The notes under the pieces were generated by a model, which saw only the letters and a program-made list of their open reading frames with translations, searched no databases and had not been told where the DNA came from. Positions 1 to 13,400 of a stretch of DNA of 64,000 bases are shown here, in pieces. This DNA is from Coccinella septempunctata (Eukaryota; Arthropoda; Insecta; Coleoptera; Coccinellidae): contig NC_058190.1 in the NCBI RefSeq assembly GCF_907165205.1, positions 13,524,001-13,588,000 on the forward strand. Direction: 5' to 3'. Made by a program: the position numbers and the translations under genes. Each line of letters starts with the position of its first letter. The first letter of the stretch is position 1.

Positions 1-1345
1 AACATTGGAAAAACATTGAAAATGGCGAATAATTACGAAAACTACGATATCCTCGAATGCTATATTCCTGCGATTAAAATTCTACAGATGCATTGAACTA
101 ATGTTTCACAATGTATCCCGAAAGTGTAAGGAATTTTTTTGTCGGTAGGAGAATATTTCAAGAAATTTCTGTTCTTTCGGTAAAGAGCGCGATATTCATC
201 ATTTTTTTAAGTTTCCCAATCTGTAATTATATAATAACGAGCTACACCAATTATACAATTTGACGATTAAATTCGGGTGAAAAGTTATGTCAAAATATCA
301 ATTTTTGTTGATAACTCAAAAACGAAGATACGAATGATGTTACAGTTTTCATCATCCTTGGTTTTTCTATAACTTCCCTCTTATATTATCTTTATCTCAT
401 TTTTTTTTCTCTTATCTTCATCTCATTTTGAGGAAGAGATAAAGATTGAATAAAGATAAAGTGGTAATCATCAGTCATGCTTCCTTGTTTGTTGTCACTG
501 TCAATCGGACTTAAATTTCAGGATAATTTTATGTAGAAAGCAACCTTTTCTTATATCAAAAAGAGCGCAATTTAAAAAACTAATCGGCCTGTCCGAGCAT
601 ATTTAGTACAAAAAAACTGTCTCTGATTTACTGAATTTATTCCAAGTTAGAGACGCACACTGTAGAATCTTCATGTAACACTAACTATTGTGTGACACCT
701 AATTTTGAATAGGATGTCGCCATGAATTCAAATTAAAAGTACCAAAAACGTCTTCATAAGCTTCTCCCGCAGATTCCTTTAAAATCGTCTAGTGACGGAT
801 ATTATTCAATTTTTCATTCCGTTACTATGAAAGCAAGAATCGTTTCATCATCAGTTGCGAAATATTTTACTTTGCGTAACTGGTTGCTAAAAGTAAAACG
901 TTACAAAACGTCAATGAGTTCTAAAAAGTGTCATTTTATATGTGAAAATTAGAAAAATAAAATTTCTTAACGGCGACTTTCTTTTATATATTGAGATATC
1001 ATCCAATCAAAACATGATTTTGTCGACAAGGGTGTCTATGGGGCAAAAAACGGATCACCGAATCTCCAGATATTCACCAGTTATCCATACGAAGTAAAAT
1101 GTAGTCTAAAGCCTCCCTTGAGTACACCTCTTTCCAAAATAATAGTCAGAGTCCTGTGAAAATCAGTTTGGCCTATACGGAGCTTACCCCGGACAAACAG
1201 ATAGACAGACAGACGAACAATTTCAAGAGTTGATAAGGTTCAGATAACATGCAAATAACCCAAAAATCTAAAAGGAGTTAGATATTCGAAAAGTACAGAC
1301 AATTCTATTTATATTAGTATGTATAGATTAAGATTCAATGCTCAC
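1..1345. other. SMC6 intron 8, no gene seen
   Basis: AT-rich sequence with no SMC6 exon and no long open frame. An imperfect inverted A/T-rich repeat (ATCTTTATCTC type) lies at about 380-460 and a short (GACA)n-like tract at about 1196-1215. The hinge exon must lie outside the window. Confidence 0.5.
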
Positions 1346-1486
1346 CAAGTGGACCCCTAGGAACTGCACGAAACTTGTTTTTATATTGCTCAATCAATTG
1401 TTTCACTCTGGGTATATTACGACCATAGAAAAGCAGAGTATTTCCACTTTCACTTTCCACTGAATCCAACTTTTCTTGATATTTAG
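1346..1486 (-). CDS. SMC6: SMC6 exon 8, approach to the hinge
   Basis: 141 bp, acceptor ATCTGCAG, donor GTGAGC. Encodes LLFYGRNIPRVKQLIEQY and VPRGPLG, the conserved strand and loop just before the SMC6 hinge. The next exon is not found in positions 1-1345. Confidence 0.93.
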
Positions 1487-4400
1487 CTGCAGATCTCAAT
1501 TAATTAGTGTCTTAACTCACTCAAAAAAAATCTAAACTCACATATGTCTCGTTCCAGTTCTCTTATTTCCTGTTTGATATTTTTTTCATCTTCCTCCTTT
1601 CTGCCAATATCAGATTTTAACTGAAAAATATCATTACGTGCAGTTTGCAATATATCTTCATTGGCTTTCAATTTTTGCTCCAGATTTGATATATTCTGCG
1701 CTCTTTGAGCTTTTTGCTCTTCCACCTTATCTTTATTTTCATTTGCATTAGCAATTTCTTGCTCCAAGACTTTGATATCTTGATGTTTGGACTTAATGGA
1801 ATTTTTAATTGATTGTTTTTCCCTGCATTTTTCCTTATACACAGACTGCAGTCTTTCTAAACTTTTTTTAGCATCATTATAGGGTTTTTCTTGTTCTGCT
1901 ATTGCATTCTTCAACTCCCTAACCTGGTTTTCAATTCCGCTGGAAAGGGTTAGTATTTTATTACTGATTCCAATTAGTTTACAGATTGATAGAGGTCAAT
2001 ATTGCAAAATATTGTAGGTTTTCAAAGTATGTATTAGTTTTTGCGGTTATTCAAATTTCTCCTCAGATTTGGAGATACCATGAAAAAAAAATGAATATGT
2101 ATTCAAATTTAAAATTGGATCTTACCTTATGGATTTTTTCAATTTTTCCACTTCATGAGCTTTCTGTTTACTGTTTTCTCTCAAGTTTTCACATTTATTT
2201 TCAAGCTTTTCAACTTCACCTGTCTCAACTTGCAACTCACTTTCACAATCCTTAACTTTGGACCATAATATTTCAGTTTGTAGAGCAACCTCTTCTTCTT
2301 TCAAATTTCTCACAGATTTATGTTGCTCTATTTTGGCTTTGAGATTTCTAATATCTTCCTGCAGTTTTCTTATATTCTGGAAAAAATTACGTAATAAAAT
2401 TTTGATGTAACGTAGATTCAAAAAATTCTCACATTGGTTTTATCTTCCAGCATATCCTTTGAATTTTTCAAGTTTACTTCAACCTTCTTATACTCGTTTG
2501 ATAATGTTTCTAGTCTAGTCGCTTTCATGAAGAGACTGAATTTATGTTTCGGATCATTACTGCTCAAGAAATTTCTTGATGTATCTTGGTTAAGAATGCA
2601 TACTGGATTATCTATTTGAATATTTAAACTTGTGGTAATATTTTGAATTTCTTTGGATTGTGTTGAAATTATTTCCCCTAAAAATCAAAATTGATTACAA
2701 ATGTTATAATCGTTATAATCATCAATACCAATAGAATTTTAAGTCAATTGCGAATTTGAATCGAAAATTTTATTAACTCAATCAAAAGCCTATTGAATAT
2801 TTCATTCAAGATAGTCTACATATGAAGAAAAATCATTGTATACAGGTTCGGAAAATGTTCTGAGGAAGAAAAACTTCTTGATCTTGGATACGGATGGCGT
2901 TACGGAAATGTTTTACTAAGCAAACCCCAATTATTCTTAAGATTTCTACCCATCCTCGAGACCTTTTCTTGAAACACCTTGTATATTACTGGAAAGAAGT
3001 CTTACCGTATATATTAGAATTCTTGATTTGAAACCTACTCCAGGGGTGAACTTCAAAGATCAAATTCAAATTCGTATCGCTTCAACCCTTATTTTTACAA
3101 CTCAAACCCAAATATTTTAAATCGGGAAGATAGTGTAAGTGATATTTCATATAAAAAGCTTTTCGAGTTTGAGTTCAGCACATTTAATTTTTTTTTCATT
3201 CAATCCATTCGTTTTCGAATTATTCATTTTTAAATTTTAAACAACATTTTCCCTTCAAACCTGTAAATTCGAAATTCTCACTACGCATAGTGAACTTCCC
3301 AAGATAATTGATGTACAATAGTACAATAATATTCCATGCACGTCCCAGAATATAGAGGCCATAATCTTGACAGCCGACTTTTGAGTTCTTGATCGCCATG
3401 GACGAGCTTCACCGGCAGCTGTCCACTTTATCTAGTTATTATTACTTATATATTTTTTTTTTTATTTTGGCGGTGAATCGATGCAAGAAACCTTTTTTAT
3501 TGCGCTTAGTTCAAACTGTCGACGCATTTTGGCCTGGTGTAAGCTAACGAGTGCCGCATGCCGAATTCCGAAACTTACTTACGCATGCCCAAATTTTCAT
3601 GTAAAATTTAAAAAACACAACTTTCTGGTATCTTTAAGGTGTCAGCTATCTCACACAGCTTCGTTTTTCGACTATTTTGTGGTAATTTATGTTTTCGGGA
3701 AAAACCGCCGACTTTGGACGACCAGAGCATTCAGCATTCTCGGTGCTTGTAGGCCGCGTTCAAATTCAGCATAACAGTCGATTATAGATGATTTCCCAGG
3801 TACACAGTCCCCATAATGCTTATCCAGCAAGTATTCTTCTCTATGAAAAACAGTGTTTGATAAACACACGAAATTGCTTTATATTCATTGTATGTAGTAA
3901 GTACATACATATTCGCACGCTTGTAAGATTCTCTGAAATAGCTCAGATTGAATAGATAAAACACGTCAAATGTCTTCATTCGATGTCCCCTGATGACTCT
4001 AGGGTCCTTCCAAGGAGTTATTTCAGTGGATCTTTTAAAATGAGTTAGCCATACTGTATTTCCAAGTTTTCTGTTGGGTTTTCTCACCCAAATATCCAAA
4101 AATGGAGGGTAACCATCTTTTTCGAAGTCGGCACTGCGTAGTCTTATCTGTTTGGTTTCATAAAACAGGTTTTCGAATGTCAGGTCAAAAAAAAACATTG
4201 ATGGTGGGTTAATGCAGAGTTCCTAAGGAAGGAACAGTTCCATTGATAGATGGCGTTCACGTGATCGCAGTCTGCTGATTAGATTGGTCCATGTCTTAGG
4301 TCTTAATTCTTAGGAACTCTGCATCAACTCAGCATTAATTTCTATTGAAGGGTTCTTCAATTGAATAAAAGACTAGCATAATTTTCCCTCCAATAATACG

Positions 4401-7400
4401 AGCTAGTCGAGAACAAGCGTTGGGGATCCTACAGAATTTGAAAACATCCAATGACAATCAAGGGCGCCCGCAGGGGGGGTCCACGGCCCCCCCTGAGATT
4501 CTGATCTCCTTATGTTTTTTCAGCACAACACCTTCAATATTATCCTTTGTTTTGTGAAACTCATTGGTTAGCTAGATATAAATCTTTGCGAGTTTTCGCT
4601 GGGAACTTTGAAACTATATTCAAAAAGAAATTTCAATGAATTCTTCAACAACAAAAAGAGCTGCTCAGTTTATGGGCTGCAATAAACTCTTTCACTTTTG
4701 TGGTTTGTTTAACGGTAGCAAGTAAATATTCAAATATATTTGAACCAATAGCAAATACAGATTTTGTAGATGTTCAACGTCACATAAATTTTATTATAGA
4801 TATAGGGTGTGTTCATAAACTTACTCCGAGAGTAGAGTATGAGTATGGTCATGCTCAGAGAGCATACTCTGAGGAACTAAAAGTACGTTTGTGAACGCTT
4901 CGAGTAATCAGAGCTTACTCAGTGCTTCAAAATTCTTGGAGCAATTTTATGGAGCTTGATGCAGCTGTTCGGTCTTGACGATCATTTAATTTATTCCATC
5001 TTTTTGGAAATTTCTCGATAGTCACCGTTAGAGTAATTTTTCTCTCAATAAATCTAACCGTAGATGGAAATGTGATACATATTCTGAAAGAGCAACTCCT
5101 CCAGTTGAAAATCTGAAGATTTTATGGAGCTCGATGCAGCCGTTCGTTCTTGACGATCATTTAATCGATTTCTTCTTTTTGGAAATTTTTCAATATACAC
5201 CGTTAGGGAAATTTTTCTTTCAGTAAAACTAATCGTAGATGATACTTTGCCCCCCCTGAGAAAAATTTCTGCGGGCGCCCATGATGACAATTGTAGACCG
5301 GTTTCGGGATCATTGTCCCTTATCAGTACAGTGTAGTGCTAAATACTGCAACCGGAGGGCCTCAAGCGAAACAGAATGGTTGCTCGGAATTGTCGTTCTC
5401 CAATTTGGTATTTCCGAGGTGCCCGGTTGGCACCTGGAGGAGTACTCTGTACTCCATTTCCTTATTATTTCTTGGATAATATGAAAATATATTTTTATAT
5501 TCCTATCGAATTTTGATGTGATTTCGAACATGATCTCACTGATATTCTCCAAGCTTTCCAGAGATATTTGAGCTTTTGGACAAACATTCTCTGTTCGGGA
5601 ATTATTATTAGAGCTGTTGTTCGTTTTCAAGCTTATTTTGATGAAAACAATTCTACAGGGAATTCTCATGAAATTGTCGAATTCCGATTTGAGTTTCCAT
5701 CAAAACATGAAATTATGATCCTACTCTCAAAACCAATAAAAATATCCCATCAACTATATCTCAAAAAATTTTCTATTATGTTATGATAACTATTGAAAGA
5801 TACAAAACAAATTTTCTCCCAACTAATGTTGTTGAAGACGTTGTTTCAATGAAATTATTTTATTCTTCGTGACATCGCTGGGTGACCGAATGCAGTCAAA
5901 ATAGATTTCGCGCAATTTTAACTCAGCACTTAGTAGCCATGATAGCGGATCATTGATATTATGGAGTAAAAAAAAATTGTATTTTGCGAAAGTTCATTAT
6001 TAATGAAAAACATGGTTAGTCAGTGTTATGTTTTGCAAAAATTGATTGTTTGAACCAAAATCTCTTTTTTGTTTTTCATTTGATACAATCAGATTCGTCG
6101 ATATATGTGCATGTAATTATTGAAAAATTTCCTAAGTTGAATGTTATGCATTTCAACATTAAAAATCAACATCTACTATTTTTTCTATACAATTAGTACA
6201 CTCAGTTGATTTTCAAAAACACAAATCTGTTTCATGTTTCTCACCAACAGACATCAAAGAAAAACTTGATTTTTACGGGCATTCTTACAAAAGCAAATGG
6301 TGCAAAATATATTAATCCTGGTACTTCATGGAGCATTCGATTTTGTATCCTATAGATAACTCCTATCTAAGATTTCTAACGATTTCCGTTTGCCTAACAA
6401 TGAGTACATATTAGAATTATTTTACTCAAAAAGTTAGCAGCTCAATTGATAACCAAATATTAATTTACTTTCAGTTAGAGTTCGACTGTTGGGAACATCT
6501 TCCCAACCTCCTGAAGCATGTAATGTATGTAGAATATATCAATATTTAGAAGACACATCAACGTTTATTATAGCAATATGAAAATTTTTCTGTGATTCAG
6601 GAAATAATGCAGTGCGAATTATACAAAAAATCCTTCTTCATCAGCTACTGATGGCTCAGAAAATGAAGTAAATGAAGTAGAAAGAGACTATTTGTTCCTC
6701 CAAAGTATCACAATTCCTTCATGTCCACAAAATCATTTAAGAAATTATACTCTAGTTATGAATGCTTTTGTATTCGGTTGTTAACTTGATTCTACAAAAT
6801 TTATTATTTCTATGAGAATTGTTTCAAATCAAAGCAATAGAGTTAAATTGATTCAAAAATTCTTCATTGATAAATTTTTGTTGTAAATAAATCTTTTTCA
6901 ATATTAAAAAAAAAAAAAGCATTTCCTTTCCCCTATTGCGTGACTTAAAATATGCAGCGTTGCCAAAGCTGCAGATTTAATGTATTGTCTTTTTCTAGCC
7001 CCTTGTTAGAGAATTTTTTGTTGGCTTCATAACAATCCCGAAATTATGAATGGAATCCTATTTAGCTTTCTATGTCATTGATTCGAATCTTTCCGCGCTC
7101 TTTCTCCTTGCTTAATTATCGTATCGTAATATACGATTTTTGCAATCTGGGAATTTGGGCAAATATATACATACTGCTATCTTCAGCATGAGAGTTAGGA
7201 AAGTGAATTGAGTTGGTTCTCATTTTCTGTCGGATGTCGCTTGAATGTATTCAGACATAATATCAACTACTGACATCGAATGAAGGGGCTGTCAATCAAT
7301 TCCACCAATTCAAAAACACTTCGAGTGATAGTAGTGTGTTAGTTCAATTTTGATCGTAACATCTGTTGATTTAATATCGGCGGGTGTTATGCATCTGAAT

Positions 7401-10400
7401 TAATTCCGTTTATTGTTCACCTGCCTAACTCTTGAAGGCGTAAACCATTTATGATGTTATTCATTCTTCTATTGATGGTATCTGTAGATGGTCTAGGACG
7501 TTTAGGTCATTCAGAAAATATCCCAATGATGAGAAATATTTGTTGTATGAATAACTCTACTACACTCGCCATGAAAAAGAGCGAGATTCAAGTGATCTTC
7601 ATTAGTGAAATCTTGAATTTCATAGATGTGAATTCCTGATGTTTACCATTTTCCATATTGAATTATTGAATAATGAGATAAATGATTAGACTCACTTAAG
7701 AAACTTGTTATTTGTTGAATACCTCGAAAATAGTCAAATTTGGGCATATGGCTGATGAGACGTTTTTTATTGGTTTTTAGAAGTGCAATCATAATTCAAT
7801 AAAAAAATATTGGTCCTGATTTGAATTAAGTTTTTGGTGAGAACTCGAACTGAAATTCGGTAAAATTCATTTATAAAGATTACAATGAAAATCGTAGACT
7901 TCAATCCTACTTCCCGAAAATTTCATCTTTCTAGAATTAAAGGCCAAATAGCTATCTATGATCATCCTATTATGATTTTTTTCCAAAAGGTCAAATATCT
8001 CTGGGAAGCTTCAGAATATCAGTGAGATGATGATCTAAATCACATCAAAATTCGATAGGGAATCCAAAAATGTGATAATTTTTTGGGCATGCCATTTGAA
8101 AAAACGAAGTTGATAGCTACTTTCCGTTATACTTGAAAATATTTTAGATTTTCTCATCATAATAGTGAAAATGAAAACACTGAAAATGAGTTTCATGAAA
8201 ATATCTTTTGTAGTTCTCGATATAATTTTGGGTGAAGTCAAGAAAGAATAACTCTGTATAGTTCGAAACCTCAGAAGTCCACATATTATTCATATTTTAT
8301 TATTTTTCATTTTTTATGTTATGGTCCCACAAGTTTGTACTTGTTTTTTGTATTGACATTGTACATATAAGTAGATGATCCAATAGAACTCATAATGGTT
8401 CTTTTCATTTAACATTACAGTACAGCCGAAAGTCCGGAAATACCAACTTCTTATGTTCAAAATCACCAAACAGCGACATCTACCCAAAATAGTCTGAAGA
8501 ATGAAGATTTTGTGGTGTAAGGCCTTCAGAATCAAAATAAAACCGAAAACCAGAAATTTCGAATATTTATATAGTATTTGGCCAGAAAGCTTACATTGAT
8601 GTCTGAAAACAACTCCGCGGAACGCTAGAAGGCATAACTTTTCCAATCCTATTATCATAGTCTGGCATTGCAAGGGAGTTACTACTTTAATGATCAACTT
8701 TAAATTTAAAATACTTCGAAACTTAACCTGCTAGACAACTGCTTGATATGAACAGAAGCAAAATCGTACCTGTATGACTCTTTATTCTGTATGAGCTACC
8801 TCCAGAAGCAGTGAAATTTCTTATAATAGTTATAGATGGTCCATATATTTTAGGTCGGTATGCCATGGGTCCTTCATTACATAGAGTGATTTCAAGTGAT
8901 GCTGAATTTTTACCAGCTTTAACAAAACCTGTAAAAATATGACTTTACTAATTATTGGATCATAAAAAAAACTAAAGATTCAAAGTTCATACTTTTTGTT
9001 CATTTTAACATGTGAGTAATAGAGTGGTATTTCTATTGTCAGTGAAATCAAAAATAGGGATACAAATATAATTTCCTCAATTTAGGGGTTCCTGTGCTAG
9101 TATAATACAGGATCTCCATAAATAAGTGTAAGATCGCGGCAGTAGACGTCCATTGCCATTTTAAAATACTATGATATCTATATGGTTCGAAACGCTTTAG
9201 TAAGAAGCAGCACAGTGTAATTCAAAATCAAAATCACCTGTGATGTTACAATTATTTATAAAGATACTGTTTTTATCAAAATATAATATCAAAGTCGTGT
9301 ACTAGACCTTATCATTATATAGGATACAAAGGATTAATTTAATTGATAGGAAATATCAAATTAATCCGTTCGAAAAATATTGTACACGAATTCAAAAGAG
9401 CAAGATCAAAAGCAGACAGACCTTCGAAGTTGATCAGATCCTAGAGGCTTTAACAAGCGCCGAAAGCACGACACTGAAATGAAATCTGCTGGGAATATCT
9501 CCAAACCTGAGCAAAACATTTCTAAAAATAGGACTGAAATCAGCTCGTTCGATTCTGAGCAAAATAAATTAATCCTGCAGAATCTAGAAGTTCCTTCAAG
9601 CGGGTTCGAAGAACATAATGCGCATGTCAGGACAAACCATGTTTCCTCCGCCAAACACAAGTTGCCTAATGCAGAGGGGAAAATCTTCAACTCCTAGATG
9701 TTTGCGATGCAAACTTTCATCACACTACGTGTGGTAGCATGGACCTAAACAAAAGAGGTAGGGGAAGGTGATGGGGCAATATTAAATGTTTCCACAAACG
9801 AAGCCTTTTATCAGTAGTTACGTTCAGATCGCGTGAAAAGTTTTATTTTTCCAAACTGACAAGTTCACACTTTTGGTATTACTATATATAGTGGGAAAAA
9901 ATATATAATTAATTTTTCTTTTATTTGTCAAATTATCATCTAAAGAATTTTCATTATCATCTTATATACAGAACGTGCAAGGCCAAATTTCACAGAGTGA
10001 TTCTATGAGCAATTTGCACAAAAAAGTTCCTATAGAGTATGGAACATTCGTAGATAGAGGAAAGAGAAGATACCATATTCCGCAGCAACTAAGGAATTTT
10101 CAACATCAACATGTTTTTGTTTACATTTAACCCAATCCGAAGTCATCTTTTTCAGCATATTTGCCACAAATTACACATTTCCAGGCATGTCAACAACGAA
10201 ACTCGAGGTTTAAAACGAACGAAAAACACTATTACACCAAACACAAATACGAAAATAAAAATTTAATTATTGAGGTAAACGTAAATAGAAATGAAGTAGA
10301 TGTGAAATGTAGAGATGTTGGACACACTTTTTTTTTACGTTATCTTCCCCTTCTCTATCTACTGGAACAATTATCTTCCATTGTAAATTTGTTCAAGACT

Positions 10401-13400
10401 GATATTTTGTAATGTTTCACAATTTTTTTCACTCAAAATAGGTATATCTTCAAAACTCTGAATCCCAATCCAAGTGGTCCTGCTGCAGCTTCAACGGAGT
10501 TGAACTATCAGTAGCCATTTTTGTAATGCCTTTTCCTTCAGTATCTCGAGCGCCAGCTATTCTTTGAAGGGAAAATAGCGAACCTACCCTGATAGCTTCA
10601 AGTCAAAGACAAGGTTCGGCGTTATCTGGGTTGTTAGCGATAACCAGTGAAAGTCAAAATCAACGTACACAAATTATATTTGTCGACTCATAAAAGGAAA
10701 CACAAATGGCATTATTACAAAATCCGTACAGTGGAAGACTCGATATAATGGGTTGAAGGCAACAGTCTACTTTATACACTTGAAACAGGCTTATCTCGGA
10801 ATCAGATACAAACGGCAATATAAGTGAATTTACAGGTCAAAACGGACGGTATGCAACAGGGGATCCGATCTCAAACGTGATACGGGGTTTACGGACGTGT
10901 TTGCCAGCCAGAACCTAAGACGCACACTTAATGGACAGGTATCGGACCTCAGCCAGGTTAGGGGATGAAACAAGACGGCACAGATTCGCGACAGCTCACC
11001 CCCAGGTGCATTCGAATCCAATATTCATTATATATAATAATTATTTAAATTAAATATATTATTAATATTAGTAACACAAACTACTCGATGGAGTTCTGAT
11101 GAAGCAGCCTTGTTCAGGAAATATATACAATTCTTCTACCCCAAAGGTGTTGTGGCAGCTCTGTCCATTCTATTGAGCTTTTGGGGTGATGTTCATTGTG
11201 TTTTGTCAACATCGTTCTTATTTTTCTCTGTAAGTCTGCTAAATTGGTGGTGGTCTAAGAGATGGTACTGAATGAGTAGCTCAATGCCGAGCAGTCGTAG
11301 GTATTAATCGCTTTGATCAGATTCTTGATGTTAAGACCAGTTCATTATACTTCTCAATCTTCGGGTGAACTCCTCCGTTAATTCTCTCTTTATCTAGCTC
11401 TCATTGATTGTTTTTGCCTGTTTTATGCCCAGATACTTCTACGTATCATCTTCCTTTATGTTCCAATTTCTGTACCTTCCTTGAGTTTGTTCACCATCTG
11501 TTGCATATGTTTTTTACGATGGGGTAACTACTTTTTGAAAAATGTGTATTGATTTCGGAAATCAGGATGATTTGGATGATGATTTCAGGATTTCGGATGA
11601 TGATTTTGGGATTTCGAATTTCAAAAGTACATCGATTTAGGAAGTTGTTACCCCCTCGGTTTCTTAGTAGATGCGAAGAGTTTCAAATCGTCAATGTAAA
11701 GGAGATGATTCAGCCTCATCATTTTTCTACTGCCGCTCTTGATGGAAAATCCGTAGACTGTAGAATTCAATCTATAGACTATATTAGTGAGGTTAGGCGG
11801 GAATTTTGAATCGCGATCCATCCGTGGATCTGGTCCCTGAATTCCCTATGCATTTCTTATGTAACTAAAAATGCCGCGTACTCCTCGCCTGTTTTTGTAT
11901 ATTTTAGCGAATTTCTTAAGATTTATTTCTGTTGGAATGTGTTCTATGATCCTTTCTTAACAAGTTGAAAACAAAATTTCGAAATAAAATGGTATATTTT
12001 TTTAATAATGGATCAATATAAAATTGGTCGGCAAGATCCATGGAAGTTTGTCGTAGCTTCATTTCGTTTCTAACCTCTGAAGCTGACATCATTCTAACGC
12101 GCAAGCGTAGCATGTCATTTTCCTTGTTACGGTTCATGTATATGTATAAAAGTATTTTGTGATGTAAAATGTACTTGGAAACAACCTCTAATAATGGGGG
12201 CACCCAATTTTGCATGCCTATTAACATTTACTTCTAGCTAGCGATATTCCATCTTAAAGTTGATTCCTATGTAAAAAAATTTGAATATGGATCTCCCGCC
12301 AATTGAGTGATTCTAACCTCACTAATATGGTCTATTAGACAAGGGATTCAGGGACATGCGGAACCACAGAGGGCTGAGCGAGTATCCTTAAAAAATTCCG
12401 CGTCTTATTGGTATAGATCCAGCTGTGATGGGGCCATTTACTGCTATCATTTGTAGACTAGTGCACCAGGTTAACATTGAGTTATCCAAGAACCCAACAA
12501 TATTGGGATCCACCTTGTGAATCTTCAAGATCATCAAGAGGAATCGAATGTTTTTTGTAGTCTATGTATGCAGCATATAGATTCCTTCGCTTAGAGAATG
12601 CTTGATTGCAGATAACTGAATCTATTATTAGTTGTTCTTTGCATCTTCGGCTTCATTTGGTTCATCCTTTCTGTTGCATGGCTATGATGTTATTCCTTTC
12701 ACAATGGTTATGAATTTGGTTCGAAATGCACAATATTATTATGAGCTTACATCCTTCGAATAACCGATTAATTTTCTGATCTGACAACAAAGATATGAAT
12801 TCAGTGTAACATTCCGCGGCATCTCAAGGTCACTTGAAGATGATGCAGGTTGACCAAAATCTATACACTTTGTCTTGCTTCAAATCAGCACTAACATGCA
12901 AAATTTCTCATTGATAAATTTAAAATTGCAAACTGTAGCAAATTTATGGAAACTTTGAATTACTCAAAAACTGTTCAACTGATTCCCACCAAAATCTATA
13001 GGCTTTTTGACCAGGCATTTATATAGCCTGATAGCTTCAACATTTGTACTTCTGTAGCTTGCCCACAATAGATTACAACCTACTGCATTCACTAGGGGGA
13101 AATAAATCTGAGGTGGGTCATGAAGCAGTCAATTACTGTTACCTTTTATACTTGTTCCCCGATTAGTCAAAGAGGCTTTCCCTCCTAAACCAAGAATAAG
13201 GGCTGTTAAAATAGCACTTTTCCCACTTCCATTTTGTCCAACAACAACAGAAGCATTACTGGTGAAATTTATTTCTAATAGGGAATGACACATGAAGTTC
13301 TTCAATACCATATTAGTAATAACACCAGCTCGCATCTGAAAAAATATCCTTGTTCATATATTTGAATAAGGATGAAGAGCTTCACTCATACCTGTTGTTC

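Noticed and set aside
8314..8697. 127-codon minus-strand frame in SMC6 intron 4
   Set aside because: No motif and not compatible with the SMC6 exon junctions, which already agree between 8770 and 2677.
9406..9697. Frames of 94 codons (minus) and 72 codons (plus) covering the same bases
   Set aside because: Overlapping antisense frames without homology that I recognise; no splice sites fitting SMC6 phase 1.
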